From contig CM034411.1 of assembly GCA_019925095.2 (NCBI GenBank), forward strand, positions 12,400,001-12,464,000: a stretch of 64,000 nt of DNA, written 5' to 3'. The notes beneath the pieces were generated by a model. That model saw only the letters and a program-made list of their open reading frames with translations. It had not been told where the DNA came from and made no database searches. A program made the translations under genes and the position numbers. Of this stretch, positions 54,300-64,000 are shown piece by piece (within the stretch, counting starts at the first letter, position 1; every line of letters starts with the position of its first letter). This DNA is from Dendrolimus kikuchii. Taxonomy: Eukaryota; Arthropoda; Insecta; Lepidoptera; Lasiocampidae.

Positions 54300-54795
54300 A
54301 TGCTTTATTGTAAAAAACTGATTATAATCACTGCCAATGATCTTGCCAATTCCTCTTGACTTCGACAAGAGCCTTCATTGAGCAAATGCTCTAATTATTC
54401 ATCTTCAAAAACTTTTGATCTTCCACTACTATGCCGGTTTCCCACGCAAAGATCACCGGTCTTGAAGCGTTGTAACCACTCACGACACGTTCTTTCGGTT
54501 ATAGCAGCTTCACCATTAGCGTCTGAGAGCATTCGGTAAGCGTGAGCCGCAGATATATTAAAATATAAATTAACACTTCCCGCAAATCACGAGAACTTAA
54601 CATAAGTTGACATTTTTATTCGAGAATGATAATATGATGTAAACACAAATCAACTACTGGTGCTATCAGGTTATGTTCACAGGATAGCAAAGAGTATTGT
54701 AAGTCGTATATAATGTATGTACTACTACTACTCGTCTACTTGTCGCTACGCCATCTACAGAAAAACGGCGGAAGCAAAGTTGGACACCAATATAA
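54300..54795 (-). pseudogene. mariner transposase relic
   Basis: Minus strand from ~54615: SSRDLREVLIY, AAHAYRMLSDANGEAAITER and TCREWLQRFKTGDLCVGNRH, then SSGRSKVFEDE-stop-LEHLL and EGSCRSQEELARSLAV. This is the N-terminal helix-turn-helix region of a mariner transposase (RTCREWLQRFK is diagnostic). A left end with GGTGTCCAACTTTGCTTCC near 54770-54790 is plausible as the terminal region. Frameshifts and a TAA interrupt it, and the catalytic DDD part is wholly missing beyond ~54300, so it cannot be active. Confidence 0.75.
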
Positions 54796-54819
54796 ACATA
54801 CTATAATTATATCCCTGTA

Positions 54820-55052
54820 CTAGCTGTGCCCGCGACGCCGTCCGCGTGGAATTTGTTTTCAAAGCCCCCCCGATTTTGAAACATTTTTCATTGCTGCTTC
54901 GCTCCGATTGGTCTTAGCGTGATGATATATAGCCTATAGCCTTCCTCGATAAATGGACTTTCCAAAACTGAAAGAATTTTTAAATCAGACCGTTATTTCC
55001 TGAGATTAGCGCGTTTAAACAAACAAAGTCTTCAGCTTTATATATTAAGTAT
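54820..55052 (-). mobile_element. Hel-2 Helitron-like element
   Basis: Plus strand opens CTAGCTGTGCCCGCGACGCC and closes CTTCAGCTTTATATATTAAG. Reversed, it starts TTAATATATAAAGCTGAAGA, passes AAACGCGCTAATCTCAGGAA, and ends GTCGCGGGCACAGCTAG. Same subfamily as 55752-55989. Confidence 0.75.
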
Positions 55053-55189
55053 AAGATGTACGTAATTGTGTAATGTGCATGAGCACGCATTAAAAGTTTA
55101 CAGGAACGAAAGGCTAAGGGTAAGGGTAAGGTCAAGGCTAAATTTTGAGGCCCTTCCCCACCTCCCGTATATGATACCACGTGGCGGCG

Positions 55190-55640
55190 GTTGTATAATA
55201 ATTGCCCTACCTCCTGGACTGGTGCGGCCTTCGATAATATAACTCAAGAACACTGGACGGCAGGACAATCAGATCAGTCGTTGCATCCGATTGATCATAT
55301 GGGAAGGAAAATCTGGTTACTAATCTTAACCTCCCGAAACTGCACGTGTCCCAATTCGCCAAGCCTGGAGACGTCTGGCAGCGGTCGTCGAGGTTCGATT
55401 GGTTGCACACGGTGGTATTAGTCTTTTTTGTCACATACAAATGGCGGTTTAAATTATTAAAAATTAGCACATATGGATATGGCTGCGGAGCGGGTCGTTC
55501 ATGCGCGCGCGATCGAGTAGACGATATTCGACTTATTAAAATATTAGGGCGGTGGTGCGGTTTTGTCCCTCCAGTGTCATTGCGTGACGACATAACATCG
55601 TTGGCCAATGAGCCTCCTTAGAAGGGCACAGATCGGGAGA
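55190..55640. other. CpG-rich unique island with long frames on both strands
   Basis: A 133-codon minus frame (55207-55608, with LANWDTCSFGRLRLVTRF) overlaps a 91-codon plus frame (55346-55621). Neither is recognised. GC-richer than both flanks, which suits a promoter-proximal or exonic host remnant, or an unknown element enclosed by the two Hel-2 copies. Confidence 0.3.
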
Positions 55641-55715
55641 TGTCGCTGTGACTGACTTCATTCCGATCATATAATCAAAGAAATGAACCAATCAACATAA
55701 TTGGCCTAAACAGTG

Positions 55716-55756
55716 AGTGAATCAATTATCTTGTTCTACAAGATAATTGATTCACT
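55716..55756. repeat. perfect 19-bp hairpin abutting Hel-2
   Basis: AGTGAATCAATTATCTTGT (55716-55734) and its exact complement (55738-55756) with a 3-bp loop TCT. The right arm runs into the first bases of the Hel-2 at 55752. Confidence 0.95.
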
Positions 55757-55989
55757 ATACTAATATTATAAAGCTGAAGAGTTTGTTTAAACGCGCTAAT
55801 CTCAGGAACCGCTGGTCCGATTTGAAAAATTCTTTCAGTGTTGGATAGCCCATTTATCGAGGACGGCTATAGGCTATATATATGTCATCACGCTAAGACT
55901 AATAGGAGCGGAGCACCAATGAAGAATGTTTGAACATCGGAGGGTTTTGAAAGCAAATTCCACGCGGACGACGTCGCGGGCACAGCTAG
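55752..55989 (+). mobile_element. Hel-2 Helitron-like element
   Basis: CACTATACTAATATTATAAA, AGCTGAAGAGTTTGTTTAAA, CGCGCTAATCTCAGGAACCG to GTCGCGGGCACAGCTAG before T. Head-to-head with 54820-55052. Confidence 0.75.
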
Positions 55990-56402
55990 TATTGCTATAT
56001 GTATCATTCCTATTAATCTGCATTATTGAAAATATATACCTACATAAACTATACGATTGTTACGAATAGTCACGGCATCTCTAATAATTACACAAAGAAA
56101 AGGTGTTGTCTTCTTTATAGGAACGACATTCTGTCCTTTCGGACGTACAATGCAGACAGTTTGTAATGTTGCCTCGCCATAACAACACATAATTCGTCTT
56201 AGAAACAATATAAGGGCAATGTTACACAGAATATCTGTCATGATAATTAATACAGTTGGTTTCACAGTAAATTATTTCGTTGATAATGTAGACAAGCAAG
56301 TGAAATATGACCGTCGCATTCCCAGTGATATATACGATGGCTGTGATATATTAATTAATGAATTAACGATTATCTCTTGTAATGTTTGATTATTAATATT
56401 AT
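55990..56402. other. unassigned; 60-bp repeat shared with 52258-52320
   Basis: AGTAAATTATTTCGTTGATA at ~56270 also occurs at ~52270, followed in both by GTGAAATATG or ATGAAATATG and GTCGTGC or GTCGCAT. Unnamed small repeat. Confidence 0.4.
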
Positions 56403-56416
56403 TAATCTCCTAGTTT

Positions 56417-56754
56417 GTCTGAAAGAGAGTGTCGGGGTGAAGGTAAGGAAAGGAATGCTCCGGTGGTTCGGGCATGTGGAAAGAATGCACGATGAAAGAA
56501 TGACTAAACAGATATACAATGCAAAAGTGGATGGATGCAGAAGTCGTGGAAGGCCAGGATACACCTTCCATGATCAAATTGATCATGTACTAGCAGAAGG
56601 TGATGTCAGGAGCCTTAAGAACAGACAAGCGTGCATGAGTCATGAATGTCAAAGAAGCAAGTGAGGTGTGTAAGAATAAGCCTAAATGGGGCTCTGTTGT
56701 TCGTGCCTACCCCGCAAGGGAGCTGGCGTGAAGTTATGTATGTATGTATGTATG
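56417..56754 (+). mobile_element. RTE-A insertion 13
   Basis: Starts at KESVGVKVRKGMLRWFGHVE and runs to the ATGT tail. A 5-bp loss (GCATGAGTCATGAATG) breaks the frame. The 14-bp duplication TAATCKCCTAGTTT (one mismatch) is at 56403-56416 and 56755-56768. Confidence 0.93.
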
Positions 56755-56768
56755 TAATCGCCTAGTTT

Positions 56769-57228
56769 TTTCCTGCGGCCTATCTCGCGTTATAAAATAG
56801 TCTATATGTCATGAGGTGGGCCAGAAATCTTAGTTTTAATTTTTGATTCAAAGTGAAATGATAAATACCCGTAACGCCATCTAACGAAAGTAGAACTAAC
56901 TTCAATATACAGACAAACCGAAAACGACGATTTTATGAGTTACGTTTTTAACACAATAGCGACGGGACACTAAAACACTCTTCTTCCTTTTTAAAAATCT
57001 TGTTGTTGACTATAAAACAACCACTTTCAATGACAAAGTAATATAAACAACATTTTACGGCCATAGGCACCGTTAAAGTTTAACCACCCAACTTCTCGGC
57101 AGATGTTACGGTTGAACTTCTAACAAGTCGCAAAACTTTGGAAACAGTTGAAAAAGTTGATTAGTGGCCGCCAAGTCTTATTGGATTTTCTTCACAGCTT
57201 TAGATTAGGCTTTATATGTGTACAAATA
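56769..57228. other. unassigned sequence
   Basis: No supported feature. Confidence 0.5.
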
Positions 57229-57419
57229 CGGCCCGGCGCGGTTTCACCCGCGCTCTGTCCCGCTCCTGTAGTATATAGAGTCATGTTACATCTAGACTAT
57301 GACACTCCCTGTTAACGTAGCTATCGAACAGTCAAAGAATTTTTAAAATCGGTTTATTAGATCCAGAGATTACCCCCTACAACGTCACAAGCTTTACTTC
57401 TTTATAATATTAGTATAGA
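57229..57419 (-). mobile_element. Hel-1 element
   Basis: Reversed: TCTATACTAATATTATAAAG start, GTCATGCT-free Hel-1 body, GCGCGGGTGAAACCGCGC hairpin, then CGGGCCG. The CTAG itself is lost. Confidence 0.75.
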
Positions 57420-58046
57420 TGACCTGAGGTACTTAATATGACAAAAGTTTCGAAGTCTCGACAACTACGGCGCAAAAGATATGCTTTAAGCCCATATTTC
57501 AATTAAACAAATCCGTTTATGCTATTTTTAACTATTTATAGTAGAAATCATTGACGATTCCTTGTTCTTTCATATATATAGTAGTTAGTCATTTTCGTCA
57601 TAGCCTCCTGAATCTCTGGATGAAAGGCAAAAGTTGAAATTTATATGTTAGTAAGTAATAAAAATTAAGAACCAATACAAATTCCGAAGGGTCAGCACCA
57701 TACCATACCACCATAAATTAAATAAATACACGTGTAATATAATCAAATCTATTGGGTTACTTTTTATAATCTTACAAATAGTCCCGGCCTCAAACACTAA
57801 AAAAAGTATGTTACTCCTTGTAACATCAGCTACGTGTCAGTGAAAGTCTCGTTACAATCTGTTCAGCCGTTTCAGAGATTAGCCGGAACATCAAGAGAGA
57901 CAGACAGAAAGGCAAAAAAAAAAAAAATTAATGTTTAAAGTATATTCTGTTATTTTGACATTTTATACAGACACTTCAATTTTATATATCTGTATATTAC
58001 GTCATAATGTTGTACAAGTAAATGGGTCAAATAGCGCATTAATTTT
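57420..58046. other. unassigned AT-rich sequence
   Basis: A-run at 57913-57928. No other feature. Confidence 0.5.
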
Positions 58047-58058
58047 ATTGTTTAAATA

Positions 58059-58210
58059 CATACATACATAACTTCACTCCAATTCCCTTGCGGGGTAGGC
58101 ACGAACAACAGAGCGCCATTTAAGCTTATTCTTACACACCTCACTTGCTTCTTTGACATTCATAACGCTTGTCATGCACGCTCGTCTGTTCTTAAGGCTC
58201 TTGACATTAC
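58059..58210 (-). mobile_element. RTE-A insertion 14
   Basis: C-terminal ~45 codons and tail. The 12-bp duplication ATTGTTTAAATA is at 58047-58058 and 58211-58222. Confidence 0.95.
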
Positions 58211-58222
58211 ATTGTTTAAATA

Positions 58223-58584
58223 GTAATAAAAAAAACTAAAGTAATAATAAGAAGGCAGCTTTGTTGGACACGGCTCGTATTGTGAGAAGATTCCTATGTT
58301 TGGAGCCTTAACTACCGGTAGCCTGGACCCCAGAGCCCACTGCCGGCAGAGATCAGTTTTGTATATTTTTATATAAATAATGTACATATTTTATAAAATA
58401 TTTATAATAAAAATGTAAAAAACTAGAAAATAAAATATATATGTGAATAATAATTCATTTATTTCAGAAATTTAGTATTTCCATATTATACAGTTCTATA
58501 TTATAAATTATTTCAATGTTATCAAAATTTTAATTTCAAACTAGTTCACGGCACAACAATTAATTAATAAAACAAATACTAGGG
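58223..58584. other. unassigned sequence
   Basis: No supported feature. Confidence 0.5.
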
Positions 58585-58870
58585 CATACACTATGTAGCA
58601 GATCACTGTCAACGGGGAGCGCGCCCAGAAGGCTGGCTGCATTGTCACGCTGTATGGCCACACTTATTTGTTGTGCGAAATATGACCCAGCCTCTTCTGA
58701 TCACGGGTAGTGTCAAAGAGTTTCTTACAGATGTCTTTAAAGAAACCCACTGGCCTAATGTTTTAACCCCAGACGGCACAAATATGTGACCTTTTCCTAA
58801 AGGTCCATATTTGTGCCGTTTGACGTCTTCAGTTGAAGCGGGGGCAATGCCAGCCCCTGACTCGGTTAAA
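58585..58870 (-). pseudogene. L3 LINE C-terminal region
   Basis: Minus strand reads IFVPSGVKTLGQWVSLKTSV, then FAQQISVAIQRDNAASLLGA and LPVDSDLLH. The order (a FVP-GV-TLG block ~60 residues before AIQRGN) fits the L3 polymerase. Frames shift between blocks. Two perfect GGCACAAATATG-type inverted halves (GACGGCACAAATATG near 58773, CATATTTGTGCCGT near 58807) form a hairpin inside. Confidence 0.65.
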
Positions 58871-59145
58871 ATTACATCTGTAATGATCTTTTGAAAAGTA
58901 ATATGATAGATAAGACGGTATTTTAGAACGTGTAATATCGGAAATCAGTCTTACGTGTTATCTATTCTATTAAGGGATGCTTTGCTCGGTGTAAGTAGTT
59001 TCATATGGTTTCGTTAATCAGCTCTTGAAATATCCAAATAATGTTTTGAGTGATTGAGGGATTAAAATAATAAATCGTTGAAAAAAATACAAGTTTCTGT
59101 ATTAATTAATGTATTATTCTAAAAGATTATTCTGTAATCTATACT

Positions 59146-59347
59146 TCTATACTAATATTATAAAGAGGTAAAGTTTGTGAGTTTGTGACGTTGTAGGGGG
59201 TAATCTCTGGATCTACTAAACCGATTTTAAAAATTATTTTACTGTTGGAAAGCTACGTTAACAGGAAGTGTCAACAGGCTACATAACATGACGCTATATA
59301 CCTCGGGAGCGGGACAAAGCGCGGGTGAAACCGCGCCGGGCCGCTAG
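59146..59347 (+). mobile_element. Hel-1 Helitron-like element, complete
   Basis: TCTATACTAATATTATAAAG start, GCGCGGGTGAAACCGCGC hairpin and CGGGCCGCTAG end before T. 202 bp; the best Hel-1 reference copy. Confidence 0.85.
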
Positions 59348-59976
59348 TTTTGCAAATTGCTAATATTTAAAATATTCGAATTAAAATACAATTAAATTAA
59401 ACCTTTTTAGTTGTTACCAGTGATATTAATTTAATTCAATAGACGGAAAGATTTGACCTTTAAATTACGAATTTTAAAAATATTTAAATAAAAACCTCCA
59501 ATGTGATTATTTAACAAGATTTTGTAACCCTTTATTAAGCTTACTTTTATTATTCCTTGTCTGAATAATTTCTTGTGAAATATTCGTAATATCCTCGTTG
59601 AGATTTGTAGAACAGATTTGTCGTAAAATAAACATTGCTGACAGCCATACAGATTACGTAAGTAATTTTAATTAATTAAATAGAATAAATACTCTTTGAA
59701 ATATTAAACAAAATCCTTGAAAACAAACAACAAAATAACAAAGAAAACCGTTGCTTAATTCAATTATTTATTCACCGAAGTAGTATTCTGGCAAATCCCA
59801 AATTAATTTCCGAAGTTACTCTGCCTAGACTATATCTAGATAAATTATTTCGATTTCTGTTAATAATTAATGTTATTATTATTTACAGTTTCTTCTGTTA
59901 CTAAGTTTTATAACTTTAACAAATAGTTAATTTTGTTCGTGTCTAGATATTAATAGAGAATGATTGTACATGCCAA
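59348..59976. other. unassigned AT-rich sequence
   Basis: No features seen. Confidence 0.5.
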
Positions 59977-60290
59977 TCAGGGCCGAATCTAAGGGGGGCA
60001 AGCTGGGGTCCGTGCCCCGGGCGGCCAATTCAGAAGGCGGCAAATTCAAACTTCGCAGACAAACACACAACTCATGATTAACGCAACTTTGACCACTGAT
60101 ACAACCCGTACATAAATTACTTTTCGCGGGGCGCGTAGGCATAGATTAAAACCACAGACGCTCACGTGTCCATCAGTAGGCCTCTGATGGCTGAAATGAT
60201 GAAGATAATTAAGGTGAAAATATAGGCGAGCGGAGGCGGAATTTTTCAGTTATTGCCTCCCCTCGAAAAATTCAAGATCTGGGGCTACGT
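59977..60290. repeat. F-family repeat
   Basis: Starts CAGGGCCGAATCTAAGGGG and aligns with 23212-23540 to CTGGGGCTACGTGATG. Boundaries are not certain. Confidence 0.65.
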
Positions 60291-60401
60291 GATGCCAGTA
60301 GTATAATGTGTTAAATTGATGGTTATTTGCATTATTTTCTTTACATACCACTAGTATCGATTCGGTTCATTTTGAGATACGTAACCATTTGTTCATTTTT
60401 A

Positions 60402-60632
60402 TAGCCTGAAGCAGGAAAACAAGCAGACGGCCCACCTGATGGAAAGTGGTTACCCTCACCTATGAACTTTTGCAACACCAGGGGTGTCACCAACGCGTTG
60501 CCGGCCCCTAAGAAATTTTATAACGCCCTTCTTAAAGAACTCCATGTCATAGCGCAAAGGGAAAACCGCGGCGGGAAGTTCCCTCCAAAACATTGTTCTA
60601 CGCGGAATAAATGGTTGCGTATGTACCATACC
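60402..60632 (-). pseudogene. CR1-like LINE 3' end, fused to L3
   Basis: Minus strand reads RYDMEFFKKGVIKFLRGRQR and VGDTPGVAKVHR, the C-terminus of the CR1-like LINE, then the tail to GGTGGGCCGTCTGCTTG. Upstream it runs without a gap into an L3 C-terminus. Confidence 0.65.
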
Positions 60633-60850
60633 GCTTTCAGAGGGAAGAATGCCCAGAAGGCTGGCTGTATTTCCACGCTGCTTAGAACGCGCGGAGTATA
60701 AACTAGCATTCTAATCATGGGTGATAACAAAAAGTTTCTTACAAATTTCTTTGTGGAACCTCGTTGCTGAGTAGAACCCCCAGACCTAGTGTCTCAACTC
60801 CGAATGGCAAATATTTACTGCTGCGATATAACAGTTTATGTTTCTTAAAT
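60633..60850 (-). pseudogene. L3 LINE C-terminal region upstream of CR1-like end
   Basis: Reads TLGLGVLLSNEVPQRNL in one frame and NTASLLGILPSESGMVHT in another, matching the FVP-GVETLG and GN-ASLLGTLP blocks of L3. Confidence 0.6.
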
Positions 60851-61149
60851 CAGGGAGCTGCCTGGAATGCAATGCGACTTTAAAGCTCTTTGTTCGATCT
60901 AATTATTATATAACCGAGTTTCAATTTATGGTTAACAATTAAGTGGTTTCATTCATTCATTTAAATATCATATGGAAAAGATACTTATTGAGAACTCAAT
61001 TTTTTTAAACTCATTTTTTTCAAATACAACTAAACCAAGAAATAAAACTAAATAGGTCCTTAAACTAAATCTACAACTAATTACGTACTATGTGCCACAT
61101 GATGCCAGACAGAAGCATGCCTAGCATGCATTGCCATACTTGATATAAA

Positions 61150-61310
61150 TAATGTTTCAAATATTAATAAGAATCAGTGGCCATAGACGCCGACGTACTC
61201 ACCATGATCATATTGAAGATATTTTGAAAAAAGGTCAGGTGAAAATCACCTCAAACAAAATGTGTATATGTGAAGAGATTAATGAAAGTGAAGATCATCG
61301 TCTCTGCCAT
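61150..61310 (+). pseudogene. RTE-B LINE C-terminal fragment
   Basis: RISGHRRRRTHHDHIEDILK and KGQVKITSNKMCICEEINES correspond to the basic linker and LMKV region of RTE-B, then a deletion joins directly to IIVSA. Confidence 0.6.
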
Positions 61311-61368
61311 ACATACATACATATTGTCACGCCTATTTCTCATTGGGGTAGACAGAGACGATACCGCT
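61311..61368 (-). mobile_element. RTE-B 3' end
   Basis: CATACATACATACATATTGT, CACGCCTATTTCTCATTGGG and GTAGACAGAGACGAT are the reversed RTE-B terminus. It meets the plus-strand fragment tail to head. Confidence 0.6.
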
Positions 61369-61609
61369 TCGGGGGGCATTTAGCTATCAAGGGAGCAAAG
61401 GATTCATCACCCCCGCTGACGAAGTGGATGTGTTCTGATTACCGGGGCACATTCAGGCACTTTTTGCGCTGGATCGGACTGGGCGTAACTACATTCTAAG
61501 TCTCAGCCTTTCCTACATAAAAAGCGCGGGGCACATGGGAGGAGGGTGGTTTTAGTGGGTAGTGGTTGTTGCCCGTGCAACTTCTCTGAGTCTCCACACA
61601 AGCTGGTTG
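61369..61609. other. unassigned GC-richer sequence
   Basis: GAGGAGGGTGGTTTTAGTGG near 61538 has the look of a LINE untranslated region but no second copy is in the window. Confidence 0.35.
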
Positions 61610-61832
61610 ATTACTGTTTTCTGATTCTCTCTACATGCCGATACCACCTTAACATTCCTTTTTCAACTCTTGTCACTCAACATCCTCTTTCGATTTACAA
61701 TGTTCTCTTATCACACCGTTTCTTATCATATCACTTACATTAACCTTACATATACTTCTTAAAGCTCTCATTTCAACTGCATTTATCATGCATTCATGCT
61801 TCTTCTGCCAATATTTATATATGTAATAATAA
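61610..61832 (-). pseudogene. RTE-B LINE reverse transcriptase fragment
   Basis: Minus strand: HECMINAVEMRALRSICKVN and VSDMIRNGVIREHCKSKEDV, then a frameshift to VEKGMLRWYRHVERI. It aligns with RVNAVEMRALRKICGVT...GMLRWFGHVERM of RTE-A. Confidence 0.7.
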
Positions 61833-62084
61833 TGGAAAAGAATGCTGTCTTCCTTGGTAATAGTAACACGTTGGTTGAAATTTTTAGTCATGATTATACT
61901 AAAGAGTAAGAGAAGCATAGCTAAACAAGGATAGGAAGCTCTTTAAAATGGAAGATAAGTATTTCTTCAGACTTTTCACGATTAATTGTATATTTATAAT
62001 ACATTATTTACAATATCACTGAAAAGTGTAATACATTTTTTTTTTGGCGTTCTTGTAGAAAACATAAATAAAACTTATTATATT
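61833..62084. other. unassigned AT-rich sequence
   Basis: No features seen. Confidence 0.4.
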
Positions 62085-62285
62085 TTGCAAATTTGTTGTT
62101 GTTTTTTTATGTTTTACTTGGCACCGACTAAGATATTGTAGAAAAGATGCATTTTTCACTTTCAAGTTACGAATCCAATAAAAATAAATTTTATACCGTT
62201 TAGAAAACATTTTTATGGCTGAATATACATTAAAAAAATACTTACACGACGAATTGAGAACCTCGTTCATTTAAGTCGGTTAAGA
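62085..62285 (+). mobile_element. P-family element end
   Basis: ATGTTTTACTTGGCACCGAC near 62110 and ACGACGAATTGAGAACCTCG with TTAAGTCGGTTAAG at the end match the P copies at 26.5 and 27.1 kb. Confidence 0.6.
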
Positions 62286-62569
62286 ACTCTCATTCAGTTG
62301 TATTTGAAGCCAGTATCTTCAAGATATATGATATCTATACACGTCCCATCACACACCAGAGACCCAATGTATTCCTAAATCACCGTATTCATATTGACAT
62401 GATAGTACATATAAGGCGCGCGCCCACTGGTGTGTAAAATCTCGCCCGTCTGGCACGAAATGGAAAATGTTATAAGGACGAACGCACACGAGAACTTTAA
62501 GGAGATAAATCACTCGGGATCGTGACTGGCGTCCATTTTTAACAATGGCTCCTGTATTGTATTATCACA

Positions 62570-62680
62570 CTAGTACCGTCCACGCGGTTTCGCTCGTGTT
62601 AACTTAGGATCTTTACACGCGGAAATTATTCTATTAATCGGAATAAAAGTGTCGCCTATAATATATATATAGACTTGACG
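62570..62680 (-). mobile_element. Helitron-like 3' end
   Basis: CTAGTACCGTCCACGCGGTT and TCGCTCGTGTTA, reversed, resemble the terminus at 48317. Truncated. Confidence 0.45.
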
Positions 62681-62824
62681 TACCGGTCAACGGCGAACCT
62701 TATCAAGTCCAATACGGCGAGCGCAAGTATCTAGCGAAGTCAAATTTGGTTTTAAAAGTTCTCTTGCAAGGTGCGCAATACAGCCTTAGGGTGAGCCGTA
62801 GAAAAGCTTTGCGGCGGTTTTTTC

Positions 62825-62905
62825 TGATAAAGCGTTGCTTATCTAAGTGTCTACGCGCTTGGATTCAAATCTAGCAACAGCTCTATCAATTGAACTACGC
62901 CACTC
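62825..62905 (-). ncRNA. tRNA-like fragment or SINE head
   Basis: Minus strand reads TAGTTCAATTGATAGAGCTG (box A-like) and, only ~8 bp later, GATTTGAATCC (box B-like). The spacing is too short for an anticodon arm, so this is an internally deleted tRNA-derived head, not a tRNA gene. Confidence 0.45.
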
Positions 62906-63205
62906 CTTACTTTGTAGTGCACTCTTTCTGAAATGTGACTTAGATGTAACATGGAAAGGAACGGCGCTTGAGTACAACTGAGACCACAATATGCGCTTTC
63001 CATCCTTTTGCTGTTAATGAAAGATAGGTTTAGACAGACTAGTGTCTTTCATGTGTATAACGTGGCCAAGTAATAAAAGAAGACACTAGAAACGACAATC
63101 GTCAAGTACAAAATGTAACTATTATAAGTTCAACATGGCCACACATATCGCACCTTCGATTTTTGACATGTTATTATTTAAAACATAATTTTGGATCACA
63201 AATAA
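62906..63205. other. unassigned sequence
   Basis: No supported feature; ends in the left Z duplication CACAAATAA (63197-63205). Confidence 0.4.
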
Positions 63206-63417
63206 TTCATAATATTTTCTTAAGTTTTCGCGACTTGTATACATAATAAAACTACGTTTTAACGGTTTTAAGGGCGGTAATTTTATTTCATTTTGGTTTT
63301 TCCGACGCCCACTTCGGCCACTTTTCACTTCCGTAATCACGTCACCGATGAAACGTCGGAAAAACCAAAATCAAATAAAATTACCGCGCATAAAACCGTT
63401 AAAACGTAATTTTATTG
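63206..63417. mobile_element. Z inverted pair, uninterrupted
   Basis: Flanked by the 9-bp duplication CACAAATAA (63197-63205, 63418-63426). Tail TTCTTAAGTTTTCGCGACTT, arm to TTTTTCCGACG, a ~70-bp centre holding GGCCACTTTTCACTTCC and AATCACG, then the inverted arm. Arms differ at a few sites, so it is older than the 22.5 kb palindrome. Confidence 0.85.
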
Positions 63418-63662
63418 CACAAATAAATCACATAGATTTTGAGATAAATAGCTATTACATACCCACACAGACAGACAGACGGATATGACGATCGTATAAA
63501 GGTTAGATAAATATATGGTTACGGAAGCCTAATAACTATAAAATAATTAAAATGCTTTAACACACTCCTTATAAATAAATATCTTATAAAATTGCTTGTG
63601 TAACAAAAGTTACATATAACTATAATGGCGTCGCTGTTTCGCGCGCTTTTCTTCCGCCATCT

Positions 63663-64000
63663 TGCAAGTGGCTACCGTCGCCCATGGACATCTGCAACGC
63701 TACGGGAGCCGATGCGTTGCCTACGTCGTTGAGACTAAATATCTGTGTACGCTCTTTTAGAAGAGCCTATAATGTAGCGCTTTGGAAAAACCGCGGGAGG
63801 GAGCTCATTCCACAGCTTGCTCACGCATGGCGTAAAAGAGCGAGAGCCAAGAGCAGTAGATAACTTCCAGGTAAGTGGATGAACTCCCAGTCGCCGACGA
63901 GCAGTGCGGTGGTAAAATGGCGACGTAGGTACCAAACCAAACAGTTCCTCAGAACACTCCCCATTGTACAGACGGTAGAACGCGCTCAGAGCGCCGACGT
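63663..64000 (-). pseudogene. CR1-like LINE C-terminus, runs off the window
   Basis: Minus strand: VPTSPFYHRTARRRLGVHPL, KLWNELPPAVFPKRYIIGSS, with GDGSH-type 3' sequence (GTCCATGGGCGACGGTAGC). Upstream phrase TTCTACCGTCTGTACAATGG continues to the edge, so more of the element lies beyond 64000. A frameshift near 63735 separates the coding end from the tail. Confidence 0.7.

Noticed and set aside
55207..55608. 133-codon minus-strand frame
   Set aside because: Longest frame without repeat identity, but it overlaps another long frame, has no recognised motif and may follow from high GC; kept only as an island.
62825..62905. Intact tRNA gene
   Set aside because: Boxes A and B are too close for an anticodon arm.

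Overview
The window looks like gene-poor, repeat-saturated nuclear DNA of an insect, most probably a moth or butterfly. The reasons are an AT-rich base, miniature Helitrons that begin near TCTATACTAATATTATAAAG and end in CTAG, RTE-type LINEs with (ATGT)n tails, and poly(A) SINE-like units sharing a 3' end with CR1-like LINEs. I see no complete host gene, no rRNA and no intact tRNA. Nearly every recognisable coding stretch is a dead retrotransposon end. Two unrecognised open segments, 39659-39943 (+) and 45224-45448 (-), each preceded by an AG acceptor-like site, are the only candidates for host exons.

Family names used below are local labels. RTE-A: LINE ending in residues RAYPARELA with an (ATGT)n tail, 14 insertions. 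RTE-B: older relative ending AYPHGKQA. RTE-C: a third LINE end. CR1-like: LINE C-terminus with the WNELP motif. L3: LINE ending in AIQRGN..S.LGTLP and FYL-stop. L4: LINE ending YYSVQEYL. L5: LINE 3' end with the hairpin ATCGCT..AGCGAT. SINE-P: ~310 bp unit with poly(A) tail. SINE-tA and SINE-tB: tRNA-headed SINEs. Hel-1 to Hel-4: Helitron-like miniature elements. LTR-1 and LTR-2: solo LTRs. Z: retroposon-like unit often present as an inverted pair. P, Q, F: other dispersed repeats.

Layout. 1-3 kb: old LINE ends, Helitron relics, a 132-bp GT/GC array. 3.7-9.2 kb: a dense cluster with five RTE-A insertions in 4 kb, SINEs and a CR1-like end. 9.2-21.6 kb: mostly unassigned AT-rich sequence, with a SINE-P split by Z and two LTR-1 copies. 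21.6-29.7 kb: the longest RTE-A (271 open codons) lodged in a Z palindrome, then SINEs, LTR-1, L4 and a P palindrome. 30-38 kb: L3, Helitrons, a tandem duplication and the second long RTE-A inside RTE-B. 38-47 kb: two LTR-1, L5 ends and the two candidate exons. 47-53 kb: nested RTE-A, chimeric Helitron, a (TA)n array beside an LTR-2. 53-64 kb: mariner relic, head-to-head Hel-2 pair, L3/CR1 chimera, RTE-B pieces, a Z inverted pair and a CR1-like end running off the window.

The parts do not form a pathway. The interest lies in insertion history: all 14 RTE-A insertions have readable target-site duplications, so their order, nesting and junction mechanism can be read directly. The mixed-orientation, nested structure would suit a piRNA-producing region or a degenerating (for example W-linked) chromosome, but neither can be shown from sequence alone.
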